Source: Ramazzottius varieornatus
Lineage: Eukaryota > Tardigrada > Eutardigrada > Parachela > Ramazzottiidae
Assembly: GCA_001949185.1 (NCBI GenBank)
Contig: BDGG01000016.1
Span: forward strand, 918,777 to 982,776
Length of the DNA stretch: 64,000 nt
Reading direction: 5' to 3'
The position numbers and the translations under genes are program-made. Shown piece by piece: positions 1 to 19,074 of the stretch. The notes under the pieces are model-generated. The model did not search any database. It saw only the letters and a list, made by a program, of their open reading frames with translations, and had not been told where the DNA came from. Each line of letters starts with the position of its first letter. The stretch's first letter is position 1.

Positions 1-665
1 CATTTAGGCCAGGCACGTGTACGAAATACAAAGCCGATCTGATTCTGACTGTTGGCTTTCTCTGTAGGCATTTCAAGCTGTTTTTCATAGGAAGATGGAT
101 GGGTGGAAAGGAAGATAAGGGAAGGAAGCCATAGCGCACCTGACAAGTGCGCAACCAGTGAGGGATGGAGGGGGAAAAGAAGGGCGGATTGGCGTGAGAA
201 GTTGAAGCTTCTCAGGCCGAAGGGAAGCTTGATGAAAGGAGAGTTGCATCAGAGGTGACATAAAGCGGACATAATCATATTACGCCACGTCCCCTTTTGT
301 CTTTCGTTACCTCGCAGACCGATTAACGGTCAAGCATTGGTATTTCACAGGAACAAGTGGAATGCAACGAGCACAAGTTTGGATTCAGCGTTGAGCATTA
401 AGAATATTACGTAGTAAGATGACCGGATCGTATCTGCTCCGAAGGCGAATAGTAGTACACGTACAGCTGAAAAGTCTATAGCCGTACGTAAATTACTTTT
501 CTAGTTTTTGCGACTCGTTGCTCGAACCAAGACCGACTACAATAGATACAGCTGTGTGTAGTTGGTCTTGGTCGACCTGACCTTTTCCCGAGAAGACAGC
601 ATACTACAAGGTCAAGACAGCCATTCCATCGGCAAAGGTCTCTTGTACAACATTACGAGTTTTTT

Positions 666-1264
666 ATGTCTAGCGGCTTTGGGCTGATTAGAGCAACGTT
701 GCGTCCATTAAGGCGGCTACACTTGATTTCCAACTTCCTCAAATGCAACTGGCAATTAGCCGTCTTTGCATTTATGCCAGATTACGACCCTGAACACCTG
801 CGGAATGTCCATGGAACAAACAAACACGTCCAAGATGAAAACTTTGGTAACGTCCGCTATAGATTCTAGGTTCCCATAAAAAAAACCCTAATTTTTTCGT
901 GACCATTGATCACGTATTGCTTTCCAGACTTCCGGAGGACTGAAATGCTGTGAATATTCAACACGGTAAGGAGAAGCGCTTTACGTTCATTGCACGAACC
1001 AGTTATTTCGCTCTCTTAATAACGTTTGGCCGTTATTTCTTCGAGTGGGCAGTAGAGCACAAGACTACGCCATTAACAAAGAACAAAAGGGTGCATTTGC
1101 AGATCGCTTTGTTATACCCACACTTGTGTTATTGTTAGTGTCACCTCCTACTTCTGACAGATAAGAAGCAGTCATGCCAATATCGGATTTCTTTCTGGAA
1201 TGACGGATGAAATTTCTCTTCTTACGAAAATGGACGTTGAACCCGGCTACAACATGAAGAACTA
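666..1264 (+). CDS. Uncharacterised short plus-strand gene candidate
   Basis: I do not recognise this protein. A first exon opens at 666 with a basic, arginine-rich N-terminus that could be a mitochondrial presequence and runs to a GTAACG donor near 846. A second short exon ends near 965 at GGTAAGG. A third begins after an AG near 1172 and reads in a compatible phase to a TAA at about 1262-1264, with a well-mixed sequence ending GYNMKN. The consistent phase between the last two exons is the main support; the join between the first two is ambiguous. The pieces would give a protein of about 100 residues. It could equally be chance open frames in an intergenic region. Confidence 0.25.
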
Positions 1265-1686
1265 ATGACTGTACAACCAAGTCTTGGTACGACTCGCATT
1301 CTGGCTTCGCCCTCTTTTTGATGACCAATTTCTTCGTTTGGTTACTGCAGACACTCTTCCCACCATCCGAACAAGACAAAGAGACCGCAATGTCCGGATA
1401 AGATTTGGCTCAGGACATTTTGATGGGCGATTCGTTCTTTGCAGGAGCGGCAAGAGATGAACGAGAAAGAGACCTGAAAAGATGGTAATCAGCGACGGTT
1501 GTATCGTTTCGGGCGATGGCGCCATTGTTGAATTATTGTTGGAGGCTAATGACGAAATTCTAGTAGAGGTCATTGCATCGATAATTCACACACCCATCAT
1601 TTCACTCATCCTTTGTTCTTTTTCCCCCTATCTAACTCTATCCATATTTCGCATAACGGACGCGTATGAGCCAGAGTGGAAGCATG

Positions 1687-1800
1687 GCAAGATCGTTGTC
1701 CCAAGTGGCGCACGTTTCCAGCCAATAACACCGACAATGTGCGTCACTTGGGGACCCAACGTCTTGAGTTTGTTTGCCAAGCTGAGCGAGCTCCCAACCA
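1687..1800. repeat. Palindromic GTGGCGCAC element, copy 1
   Basis: The core hairpin at 1700-1752 pairs CCCAAGTGGCGCAC with GTGCGTCACTTGGGG. The right flank continues into TTTGTTTGCC and GCTGAGCGAGCTCCC, a tail shared with the copy at 38.7 kb. These two therefore look like one subfamily. Confidence 0.85.
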
Positions 1801-2271
1801 TTTTTTCGTACGCATCGGCGTCTTGTCTAATTACAGAGCGCTTTCGGGAATAGAAAGAAGAGATTCTTCGATCTTCCGAATATTAGTTTTCGGTGGAGTT
1901 GTGGCGAGTGCGGTCATTGACTGACCAATCCCTCTTCCTGGGTAATAACTCAGGCTTCCAAAGAGCGGCGCGACACAAAGGAAGAAGAAAGTGGTGGCTG
2001 CAAAGTGAGCAAGGATTACGATTTGGGTGGTGGTCACAAAGACAGAGAAGAATATTGCGTGGTTGGGAAAGGGCGAAGAGAATGTGGTGGACGCAACGGG
2101 AGACTGTTGCTTCTCCCTTGGTTTCTTTTCTTGATGAGGGGAAAGACATAAGAGGATAATGAGTCAAAGCTATCCTTTCCTTACGTCCCGATCCCACGCT
2201 TCTCCTCTTTTTGTCTTCCAATCAAAGCGGTATTGTCTGTTGATGCAACCATCTTTCAACAGTTGCACACC

Positions 2272-3144
2272 TTTCTTCCGCTGGACTCGTTCCCACAAAC
2301 TCGACTTTTCTGCCTTCTTTCTCGTAACAAGTACCGACTTGAAGACTTTGTCTTTCCGGAAATAGTTTCGATGGACAAGGCAGAAGCAGAAGTGAGTTCA
2401 TTCACCTCGCCCGAATGTAAGAATGCGCAGCTGTGACGGGGAGGCTATGTCGGTTATGGATCAGATGGTGCGGGATGGATGAAAGTGAAATAAGACATGG
2501 GCAACAGGCTGTTGCATGTGGTCGACACACTGGACAGTGGTCACTCAACTTTACGCTGACCCAACAAGCACACATTTCGCGCAAAGCCTTTCCTCCTTCC
2601 TTCCTCTCTTCCGCCATCCATCATTATAAGCTGCCCTCTTCTCTCTTCCTGCTCATTACTTAAATCCACAAAGCATATCGAGTTTGGCTGATCGGCCAAC
2701 GACCTCTTCTCTCCTTCCTGGTTCGATATGGATGCATAAGAATAGGCGGAATGACCAGCGGTCATTTTACAATATGCCTGCCTGTACATTAGAGAAGTTA
2801 CGGCCACTTTACGAAACTGTGATTTGGATTCTTTGGCTCTGTCATTCCTATGAATCGACCAGATGCATGCCATTGACTCGTTCCGCAGTCGCTTCGTCTT
2901 CCGAACCAGACCTTGTTTTCCCCCATGAACATCGTCTCATTTTAGAGCATTTTGGCTACCAAAATCTAGTCAAGAACCCGGAACAACTCATTCGTTTCGA
3001 AACACGAAAACCGTTTGCTTTTCTCAGTTGACATTTTATGGAACCAAAGTAAAGTTTCCACAGAACTCAATAACAGAGCCAATGAAAAAGGGCCGTTCAC
3101 ACAAGGTTGACTGGAGAATGGTCCAAATCGAGCAGAAGTATTAA
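2272..3144 (+). CDS. Uncharacterised plus-strand gene candidate (3' exons)
   Basis: I do not recognise the product. One likely exon starts after CAACAG at 2272 and ends at a GTGAGT donor near 2392. Its sequence includes LEDFVFPEIVSMDKAEAE. A later open stretch at about 2880-2970 includes LILEHFGYQN. A terminal exon at 3028-3144 follows a good pyrimidine-rich acceptor (TTTGCTTTTCTCAG), reads exactly 38 codons to TAA and contains GRSHKVDWRMVQIEQKY. Overlapping AATAAA signals at 3174 and 3178 follow 30-40 bases later, which supports a real 3' end. The middle exons and the start are not resolved. Confidence is low for the full model and moderate for the last exon. Confidence 0.3.
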
Positions 3145-3173
3145 GTGTACTCTTGCTGATGAGCAACAAAGGG

Positions 3174-3183
3174 AATAAATAAA
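3174..3183 (+). promoter_or_regulatory. Polyadenylation signal (overlapping AATAAA pair)
   Basis: AATAAATAAA lies 30 bases downstream of the terminal TAA at 3142-3144 of the uncharacterised plus-strand gene, at the expected spacing for an mRNA 3' end. Confidence 0.5.
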
Positions 3184-3457
3184 ACAGAATAGGGAAAACA
3201 CAACAAGGAAAAACAACAACGGACCACGCGGAAAACGCACTTGGCCGCGAAGGGAAATTATTTACCTAAAGCTCTTAACAAAACAGAAAAGAAGGATCTT
3301 CAGTCCTTCAATAATAATAGCAGTACAAAGAACTGCGCGTAAAAATTCAAAACGGGAATCTGATCAAAAAGCAATGGCAGACTAAGCTGCTCTTGAATTT
3401 AACCGACAATTTACAATTCGAACGAAGAACGTTCTACTATTACTTCGGGTTCTCCTT

Positions 3458-6400
3458 TTACTGGTACCCAGAACGGGAAAGGATGGCCGGGTCAGCCAGG
3501 CTCATGTTGGGATCGATCTTCTGGATCATGATGGGCGCGTACGGCGCATCTTGGCGAACTCTGATTCGCCCATCTTTAACGAGTTCTACAAGTGAGAAAA
3601 CAACACGGAGAGTTTAGTGAATCACTTTGGGCGGAGAATTGTATCAGGAACTACATAGTATCAATGGTCCGTGGTTGTAGCAGGAAGTTATGAACTCACG
3701 GAGCATGAAGGTGAAGCAGCGCGCCACCTTCTTGCGCGAGTTGCCGTCCATGATCTTCTCGAACGATACTTCTTCCACCTCCGTAGCGTACTTGAACTTC
3801 TCAAAGCGCCTGTAAGACAAACGGAGGAATTGCTTTTCCATTTGGAAACTCGGCGAACAGACCCTACAAGACCGTATCACCCAAGTGGCGCACAGTCTCA
3901 GCCAGCAGCATCGAGATGTGCGTCACTTGGGACAACAAGCAAGACCGACCGACCGTTTTTCCCAGTGGCGCACATTCCCAGCCGATAACTCTAAAAAAGT
4001 GCGCCACGCAGGAAAAGTGATTTTGTCAAGTTTATTGAGAGCTTCTAATTTGCTGGTTTGTAATTGAAGTTTTTACAGTTCGAAATAGTCAGCGGCTTCC
4101 AACAGCTTCTCCACTTTCTCATCGGGCCGTAGTTCGCGGCGTCGACGTTTGGCAGCTGGCTCTTGCACTTCTTCCTCGCTGACTTGAGCAACCGCTAAAA
4201 CATAGAAAATTTTGGTCAGCAACTTCTAACTTCTCCGCGGATCTCAAACCTCCGTTTCACAAATAGAAGGCGTGCGAAAAGGAGATCGGTAAAGTTTACT
4301 TCTCAAGTGGCGCACGTATACGTAGCTATTGGCCAAGAGCGTGCGCCACTTGGGATAACGATCTTGTCGAGTTTTGTTTGACGGTCTCTCAGTTTCGAGA
4401 TTTTCGTACATTGTATTTTATGGAAAGAAAGCGGGTAACATACCTTGAGGTGCCGCCGGCTGTTCGGATCCAACAGTGACGTTTGCTTGATGGAAGGAAG
4501 GCTCGTCCGCACTAAACTCCAGCTGCGGAACGATGAGTTCGTTTGTCGTGCCGCCCGTGCGGCGTTTCTCCGTTGTACGAACTGTTCTCTCTGGAGACTT
4601 GACTGCTTCCGGTTCTACACCTACAGCACCAAAATCTGTTCATTCAGGCGTTAGCTTCGCGCAATAAACAGCTACGGGAAGTCCGGTAAGGTGTCCGTGA
4701 AAGAATTCCAAAACGCAGAATATAAATCGAACTGTCTTAGTGATCGATTCTTCAAATTCTTTCACAGAAATGGTCACAAGAACGTTGGAGAAACCTTCCC
4801 TTACCCGGAGCGAGAACTGCTCGTGCGTTGCGAGGGACGTCCGGTTCTGGTGCAGCTGGGGCACACCAGCCAAAGGGGTCTTCATCGTCTTCCAACGACA
4901 GGCGATCCAGGTCTTTGAATACCTGGGCGCTATCCTTGAAATGTCTGTGCTTGACGTCCTGCAAGAACTTCCCGTAGGAAGTGTCGCCTGCGGGAAAACC
5001 CGAAGGTTTACTCCTTGTCATTCGTGCTTTTCACGCAACGACAGTTTCATTTTATATCCGTGTTTCTCACAAGTTTTATTTTTCACTCTTTCAGGAAAAA
5101 CTTGTCTGCAAGATGACTGAAAGACTTGCCGGTTGTGTAGACGAGCTTCTCCCTGTGAGCTTGTTGGGCCTTGGCGATGGCTTGTCGAGGATCTTCCTGC
5201 AAAGAAACACCCACGATAACTTTAACTAGCACAAAGGATATCGGAAATAAAGTTTTGCGGTAAGTGACCGTGAGAATTGGATTGAAGAAGAACTTACTCG
5301 AGGTTTCGTCCCAATGAACTTATCGGCGAGCTGCAGTTTCATCTGGTCTTTGGATATCTGCGTTTTTAGGTCGACGATGGGACCTCGGCGTCGTCCACCT
5401 CGTCGACCCCGACCGCGGTTCGCCGGAGGCTGCATCGCTCCGGGCTGATGTCGGGTAAGATCTTCAACATTCACTTCTGGCTGAAGATACAAGTGAAACT
5501 TTTGTCCGTGCAAAACATAAAACTAACAGATTCGATGGATTGGAATGTAGAAAACGTGATTTTACCTGCTGTTGTCCTTCCGCCTGGACGACTTCCGGTC
5601 CGCGTTCTTTTTCACCTGGAACATCCTGTCGAATCACGACGGGAGCTGGCAAATCTTGTGGAGGGACGTCAACGGGGATGTCGAGGTTACTTCCTCCTAG
5701 TCCCTGAGACTGGTCCGGCAGAGTCTGTTCAGCGTCCTTGCGAAGCTTGTCAAGCTCGTCATCCGCGAAAGGGTCGACGTAAGCCCCACCGAACTCGTCA
5801 AAGGCCGGACCTTTTCCCTGATCCTGTAACGAACCAGCACGACTTTAACACGGAAGAACTCAGTGAAAAGAATTTCATTTTGGGAAAACCGAAAGGAAGA
5901 GAGGACGTCGGCAAATGAGTGTATCAAGATTATTTGATCAAGTGGCGCACACCCTTAGCCAGTGGCACCAGAAACGTACGTCACTTAGGATAACAGTCCG
6001 GGTATAACCATTTCTCAACGTCTCCGTTGTAACATCTGGGATGTATCATACCTCGAGGAACTTTTCCATAATGGGGTCGATCACCAGGATTGCTCCGGGC
6101 AGGGTGATATCTTCGGGACGCGCCATGTTGTTCTGCAAGAGAGTGTGAAGGTCGTCCTGCTCGATTTCTTCCATCACCTCCTCGAACATAGCGTTGTGGT
6201 CCCAGTCCGCAGTCATGCTCAAGGCGTTGGCGCCCTTCATCGTTAACACGGCTTTCATCTTCTCCTTTCTGAAGAGCACGACACAACAGATTCTCTTAGA
6301 TTATTTTTTCTGCTTATTTTGACGGTGAACTGCTGGAAGTAAAGAGAAACCATACGGTTTGGTCTTCATGTTGATAACATGAGCCTTGGCCGAGCGGGCA

Positions 6401-7147
6401 TTCGCCATCTTCTTCCGAAGATCTTGCGCATCATCTGCAAAGGAAACAAACTGGCATCGGATCAGTTCTGAGAGTACAGGATTCTAATGAAAGGAAATGC
6501 TTACGGAGTAGGTAGGTGGTTTGACGTTGGAGGATGATGGTGGCTCCCAAAAGAAGAGATGCGCGGACAGGCAAGGCGAACTTACCGATGTGCGTCTCCA
6601 AATCCTCGCTGCAAGTAACGTTTTGATCACGGGGTGGTTTTATCAACATCAGAACGCAGCATGCGCGGTCAACAGAATATTTTCAGAAGCACAGTCTCAG
6701 AAGACAGAAAAGAAGTTGCCCTACCAGACGACCAGGATCTTGGTGCTCAGAATCTTCTTCTTGCTGACTTTCTTCGAGGAGTGTCCGACGATCCTGCAGC
6801 ACAAACAGCAGTCGTATCTGGCACGAAGAAAACCGCGTGCGAGCTATCAAAACAGACGATATTTTGCTCGAAGATCTTCACTAAAGAGCTAGAAGTATCT
6901 TCGACAGTCAAATCGAGAATGTAAGTCTTGGAAGGTTTTGGTAAAAAGAGGACAGCTGCAGCTTCCAGTTGAATAGCGCGGAAGTACAAATACTCTGCCT
7001 ACTTTTTGCCCATCTACAATTCTCGAAGTCAGACACAAAGGAAGTCTGTAAGGTTTGATCTTCTAGACAAATTCAGGCTAAGAAATGTTCTTACCAAACT
7101 GTTCCCAGAGGTCCTGTTTTCCCCAGGATCCCCGCGTGGTAAAACAT
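3458..7147 (-). CDS. REC8: REC8/RAD21-family cohesin kleisin
   Basis: This is the kleisin subunit that bridges the SMC heads of cohesin and holds sister chromatids together until separase cuts it. The start at 7147 gives MFYHAGILGKTGPLGTVW, the canonical kleisin N-terminus. The second exon (about 6722-6793) continues WIVGHSSKKVSKKKI, and the third has ALPVRASLLLGATIIL followed by a tyrosine-leucine motif, matching the LLLGVVRIYHRKAKYLL region of RAD21. Next come an acidic middle with EDITLPGAI, and a basic run leading to PIVDLKTQISKDQMKLQL, which corresponds to the REC8/RAD21 'I.D..TQIS' motif. The C-terminal winged helix (SRKKVARCFTFMLREF, then IRVRQDAPYAPIMIQKI) ends at a TAA at 3458. There are about ten exons. 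REC8 is preferred over RAD21 because of the early RKKMANARSAKAHVINM region, but this is a family-level call. Four palindromic elements sit in its introns, and one exon has a displaced copy at 52.1 kb. Confidence 0.88.
3880..3932. repeat. Palindromic GTGGCGCAC element, copy 2
   Basis: The hairpin pairs CCCAAGTGGCGCAC with GTGCGTCACTTGGG. It lies in an intron of the REC8-like gene, directly followed by a second copy. Confidence 0.85.
3961..4012. repeat. Palindromic GTGGCGCAC element, copy 3
   Basis: CCCAGTGGCGCAC pairs with GTGCGCCACGCAGG, followed by a TTTTGTCAAGTTT right arm. It is a tandem neighbour of copy 2 in the same REC8 intron. Confidence 0.8.
4285..4380. repeat. Palindromic GTGGCGCAC element, copy 4
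   Basis: The core at 4302-4353 pairs CTCAAGTGGCGCACG with CGTGCGCCACTTGGG, followed by AACGATCTTGTCGAG. It is intronic in the REC8-like gene. Confidence 0.85.
5902..6028. repeat. Palindromic GTGGCGCAC element, copy 5 (near full length)
   Basis: It begins AGGACGTCGGCAAATGA, has the core at 5939-5990 and ends in a decayed TTTCTCAACGTCTCC. The outer arms therefore form the terminal inverted repeat. It is intronic in the REC8-like gene. Confidence 0.85.
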
Positions 7148-8021
7148 GGCTGAAAGCTCTAAACAGGGTGCGTTGCTTCTTCAAGTCTGATCCCGTTCCT
7201 CGTTTCGATCTTCCTGAAAGGATAAAAATACAGGAGATACGCGTAAATATTCAGCACGAAGGGATCGGCCGGATTTCCAATCAGGTTCCGAAAGGACGCT
7301 GCTTTAGGAAGTCTGTAACTGCAGTAACCCGCGCTTCCGTTGAAGGCTTCTTGGAGTACAAAATAGCAAAGAAAGAAACAGAACGAAGCTAACCCAAATT
7401 CGCAAACCAGAAGTGCCACTGAACTCTGGAGAGCGGACTCTGGGCATTTCAGTGAAACCTTCTTTTTCACCGGGTGGAAACGATTAGAGATGTGGGAAGG
7501 ACGTGCACTAATTTACTAAAGAAGGCAGCACCGGCAAATGGGCAAACCTGGATGCAACCGCATCTGATGAACATATCAATCAGACAACCGTACGTCTGAT
7601 CAATCAAGTTCCACAAGACTGCTCACGTTGAACGGGTCGGTAGGAAATCAATGGGGTTGAATGGTTTGACAGCTTTGGGTTGATCGCTGGTGCGGGCCGT
7701 GCCAGACTGCGGCTGCCGAGACGCAGCATCGCATAGGATCGGACGCATGCATCGATATCATTCATCATCACCATCGCAGTTCCTCTTCTCCATCTGGCTG
7801 GGTACTGCACTTGTTATATCATCATCGGAAAACGTTGCTGCATCTTTCTGGGCCAGGCTTTTGTTTATATGTTGGAATTTTAGATGGAACTTGTTGGAGG
7901 GATGGAAAAAGCACCATTGAGCTTTGCATATAGACTCGTCCGACGAAAGCCCGTGGTATGATGATATACTCCTAGACCACTATCTTCCTGCAGCTCGGCG
8001 CTCCAACCTCGCTCTTACGTA

Positions 8022-14431
<6,410 letters not shown>

Positions 14432-15304
14432 TCAGAGGAACCTTCCAGACAACTCTCTCGTGCTCAACACGCACTTCTCATTCTCAAACTCGCGAGAAAA
14501 TACAAAAAGACAGGAGCACGACCCAGTCGAATCTCAAAATACGCGCCATTCTGACATAACACACATTGACATGTCATACGTCATGTTGTCATGTCATGCA
14601 AGGTATTCGCTGAGTGCTGATTAATTTTTTGAATGAGTCTATGTTTCGTGACATGTCATATGACGTGACATGGTGTCCTGTCATGTAATCCTTGCCGCGC
14701 TTCTTCGGACAGCAAAAGGAAAAGAAACGTTCGTGGGTCCTGACTCGATGTCTTTTTTCTCTCTTTCTCATCCCCGGTCACTGTATGATTTTTGTGATCT
14801 AGAAAAGAATGTTTTGTAAGAGTCGGGATGCATGGAAAGAAGAATGTCTTTTTGTTTTTACGTTTTTGTTGCCTATGTTGTATACCACGGCTAGATTTCT
14901 ATTGCCATTTATACTGTAGTACCTCGTTTTCTCCCGGTGGCAATTATTGTGACGGATGACAGACCTCCTTTGGGCACTTTAGCCTGGTTTTTATATTTTA
15001 GGATTTTACGTTTTCATGAGAATGATTGCAGTCTCTTTTTATCCTTGCTCGTATATTCTGAATTTTCCAGTGTTAGCCGGAAACTCTGGTCTGTAATTCA
15101 TAAATTTTGTTGTGATAACGTCGAGAAGGCATCTCACTTAACGCATAAGCGAAAGGAGCAAATTCCAGTATCGAAACCTGATCAAAGAACAAAGAAAAAA
15201 TACGACGAGATTTTGAGAGGAAGTAATCTGGATGAAGCGAAGGCAGCTTAAGCGATTCAGAAGGCACCGAAAACATCCATGAGTAACAAAAAGTACTTCC
15301 CAGT
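14432..15304. other. Intergenic / 3' UTR between PKC and DDX19-like A
   Basis: This is the region between the convergent 3' ends of the PKC gene and the first DDX19-like gene. It contains the ATGTCA-rich palindromic stretch at about 14555-14690 and otherwise AT-rich sequence. No further gene is supported. Confidence 0.6.
14555..14690. repeat. TGACATGTCA-rich inverted/tandem repeat
   Basis: Multiple overlapping TGACATGTCAT, ACGTCATG and TGTCATGTCATG units occur in both orientations. They form two blocks that are roughly reverse complements around a 50 bp AT-rich centre. A related short block (TTGACATGACATACGGTCATG) occurs at about 26630-26655. Confidence 0.6.
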
Positions 15305-18214
15305 TTACTGAGAAGTTAGGATATTCAGCTGTTCTAGCCTGTCAATGTCCGAAGTATCCAGAGGCTTGATTTCTCGTTCTGCAGAGTTAAGTTTGCGAGT
15401 TCAATCAGGTGATCAGAAAGTAAGATGTAGATCAGGAGGAATATCGTACTGAAATGGTTTTGGAATGCTTTGATCGTTTCGTAGTCCTTCTTGTCTTTGA
15501 CGAAGTTGATGGCTAAGCCTCCTCGCCCAAACCGACCGGTTCTTCCGATTCGATGAATATAAGTCTCGTAATCTGGTAGCCAGTTTGTTCTCATCGGCAG
15601 GTCGAAGTTGACCACCATATTTATGGACAATACGTCAATACCTAGAGAATAACATTCCTATCAGCTCTGTTTTTGGTGAGAACCAACATTTCTTCAGCGG
15701 TACCTCGAGCGGAGACATTCGTAGTGATGAGTAAACGGTCCTGGCCTTTCCGGAACCTCGCGATCGCTTCAGAACGATCCTGAATGTCCATATCACCCGC
15801 CAGTATTCCCATCGGATGACCGTCCACTTTCAACGTATCGTATATCCGGTGCGCCATTTCTTTACTCTAAAAATAATCGAAAGTCAGAACTGTCCATCAG
15901 TCAAACGACTAGGGACGTCGGCAAATTGTTTCACCCGAAACTGTCTCTCAAGTGGCGCACGCTAATATCGCTATTGGCAGAAAGCATGCGCCACTTGGGA
16001 AAACGATCAGGCACAATCCACCTTCCGACGCCCCACTTGGTTTCGATCTTTCGAAAATGCTGGAAAGAAGGGACTTACGCGGCAGAAGACGATGGCGTTA
16101 TCGACTGTGATGGCTCCATACAGTGCTCGCAAGGACTTGAGCTTGTCGTCATCGTTATTCACCGTGACAAAATACTGGTGAATGTTCTCCAAGCTAAGTT
16201 CTTCGGTCTTGACCGTGATCAGCTCGGGTTCCTTGATGATCTTCTTGGCGAACTCCATTACTTTCGGGTTGTAGGTCGCGGAAAAGAGCGCTGTCTGTGT
16301 GTTCCCTTGGTCCATCATTCTATCGGAGGGACCAAGAGCTGTATTGCTTGACCTGGTGAAAAACAAGGAAGCCTTACTTGTAAATTCTGACAGACTGATC
16401 TTGGTGGCTTTCTTCGGCGATCATGACGTCGGCTTCGTCCAGGATGAAAATCTTGATGAGCTTCGGGTCAAAGTACTTGAACTTGGTAGCCCAATCCAAG
16501 ACTGTGCCGGGCGTCCCCACGATGATGTGCTCTCGCGGTTTACTTCCGGGTGCCGCTAAAAAAAGACACTTGGTCAGTCTAACCTCCAGAACAAATGCAC
16601 ATTCGTTCCAGTTGCAAGGGAAGGAACCTTCTGGATAAAAGTCGTCAAACTTACGTCTGGATCCACGAACCGCCTCTATGACTGTAACGTCCACAGAGTC
16701 GTTGACGATGTTCCGAATGACCATGGCGGTCTGCTGTGCCAATTCGTACGTCGGCTCTAAGACGAGGGCCTGAAAAGACGCCAAGACCTCATCATGGCAA
16801 ACCAATAATTAAGACACGCGTGGGGGAGATGTTGACAGCTGGCGGAGCGAACCCGCACATGAACACTAAACGGGATATCGGCAAATGAATTGAACTCAGT
16901 CGTTGTCTGAAGTGGTGCACGTTTCCGATGTTTTTGGCTAGAGGAGTGCGTCACTCGGGAAAACGATCAAGTTCAAGTACATATCTCGCAATTTCTGACC
17001 GATCACGAACAGTTCTCCCATTTCATTCCGTATCCTATATTTTTCTCAGAGACTGCTAGAGTTCAAACGAAAGGAAAAACGTAGCGAACCTGGGGATGGT
17101 TCAGATCCGCATTGATTTGTTTCAGGATCCCGATGACAAAACTGATGGTCTTTCCTGTACCACTTTGCGACTGGGCGATCAGGTTCTTCCCTCTACAAGA
17201 TACAGATTCATCGTCTGAGGGATGTTTATGGACAGGCCATGTTTACTCGCCTCGAACTGTAGAAGAACATCTGGACGACACACTTACTTAAACAGAAAAT
17301 CCAGCGCGACAGACTGGATGAGTGTCGGAGTGTCGAAGCCGCTCATAATCAGCCCACGTTCGATCGGTCCCGGTCTACAAGATATATGAAACAAGAACAT
17401 CGACGAAGGCTTCAGTAGCACTGTATCTAAACCTACACTTTGAGCTCAGCCCATGTTGTTTTGGGATGAATTAGGCGGTTGGTTTGTTCGTTAATCTGGA
17501 GACGGCTGGCATCGACTGCCTGCAGCTTTGCTTGCTGCAGCAACTTGGCCAATGCCTCAGCTTCTCGTGGACGTCCATCAGTCTCTTTACCTGCAATAAA
17601 AAAAAGAAAAGCAATGTTCATGTTTCGCAATAAACCCAGAAACCGTAAGAAGACCGGAAGTATGGCGATAAATCATCATCGTACAATTCAGGAAAATCTA
17701 CGAAAGAGGTGGAACAAAACGGGTGCGATCATAACGAGACATCCATCCGCATACTGCACCCAATGGAAGCTGTACGGACTGTGCTGCGGTGACGTCACTG
17801 CGGTGGCTACGCACGTTGCATGGACGACCAATCACACGATTTAGAAAACCAAGTTGTTACACTAGTTTTTACCGGGACTATTGGCCGAGGAAAAAGGTCT
17901 GGTATCCCCTTCACGGATCGCCGGACTGGCTAAAGGCGCTGGAGACATCTCAGAGTTGTTGGCCACTTCTTTCTGTAAAGAAACATTATTTAGAACCTCC
18001 ATCATATCATGAAAAATGATGGAAAGAAACCACAACAACGGGGAAATGAAGATGCTCAACGAACAACAGCTTGCAGAAATTGTTGTGGGGAATGATCGGG
18101 CGCAGGAGCGGACGGAGGACGAGGTTCTGGCTTGGTAGCTCCAGCCGCAGCCCACAGAGTTTGACCAAGCATTCTCGTAGCAGCTTCATCGAAACGCGGT
18201 CGCGATGCAGACAT
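15305..18214 (-). CDS. DDX19: DEAD-box RNA helicase, DDX19/Dbp5 family (paralogue A)
   Basis: Dbp5/DDX19 is the ATP-dependent helicase that remodels mRNPs at the cytoplasmic face of the nuclear pore, activated by Gle1 and inositol hexakisphosphate. The start at 18214 gives [15 protein letters not shown]. The N-terminal extension leads to KTTWAELKV and the Q-motif region [15 protein letters not shown]. Motif I is [10 protein letters not shown], Ia EPTYELAQQ, Ib [31 protein letters not shown]. Domain 2 has [13 protein letters not shown] and [15 protein letters not shown]. The C-terminus, [18 protein letters not shown], is the Dbp5 tail, and the stop is at 15305. About ten exons have consistent phases. 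A second gene at 29.0 kb is a paralogue with the same exon plan. Two palindromic elements lie in its introns. Confidence 0.93.
15912..16033. repeat. Palindromic GTGGCGCAC element, copy 6 (full length)
   Basis: The left end GGGACGTCGGCAAATTG and right end CCTTCCGACGCCCC form terminal inverted repeats. The core at 15949-16000 pairs CTCAAGTGGCGCACG with CATGCGCCACTTGGG. At about 122 bp it is one of the fullest copies. It lies in an intron of DDX19-like A. Confidence 0.9.
16872..16976. repeat. Palindromic GTGGCGCAC element, copy 7
   Basis: It begins GGGATATCGGCAAATGA. The core at 16909-16960 is diverged (GTGGTGCAC against GTGCGTCACTCGGG). The right terminus is eroded. It lies in an intron of DDX19-like A. 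Confidence 0.8.
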
Positions 18215-19074
18215 CTTTCTGTCTGGTCTTGTCTGGTGCCTCTCAGTGCGACACGCCTAGAAAACGGTTAACGACAAGATAAGATTAACTTCGATGTTGT
18301 GACATAAACACGAAACACAAACATAACTTCAGGCTAAGAAAAGCACTGGGTCAAGGTGTGCGGTCTAATCGCGCTGTGGAAGAATCTCACCTTAGGGACT
18401 ACCCGGACTAGGGAGGAAAGAAGGTCCGGTTGTGAATGTAGGACGAAGTATCCCGCAGGAACGTCAGCGTCAATCCCGGAGAGCCTATAGGTTCACGTAC
18501 GGCAGCAACGAGACACGGTTAGTCTTGGCCTGCTTGAATATTATGGGTAATCCAGATTTCAACCCACAATTGCAACATCGGGAAATCTTCTGATTTCTGA
18601 AAGAATGAAGAATGCAGAATGGAGTTCGAATCACACAGCGCACTTCCGGTTCCGGCACCAAAAGTCCAGAACTGAAATGAAGCTTGGGCGGAACGGCTGC
18701 TTGTCCTGGCCTCGGCCGCCGGCCTAGTGCTAAAAAGCCGCTACGTCGATGTCCGTTGTCAGCGGGTGATTTCGGAATGAACGAATGACGGAACGGATAA
18801 ATGAGTGAAGCTGGACTCTCCGACTCGGATCCCTCCTTCATTCTTTCTCCCAAGTCCTAACAAGTCCCCGATCTTCATCGGTGTTGGACGTCTCTTCTGG
18901 ATCTTCTGCATCATCTTCTGATACAACAGCGACGCAAGGGAGCTCGGAGCTCTTGGACGTCTGTGCTACGTCGCCCATCACAGCTTACTCCTTAAGTCTC
19001 GTTTCGTCATTCCGGACCATAGCTTTGTGACTGGACTCCTGCCTACTACTTCCGAAAGCTACGTCGACCACACG

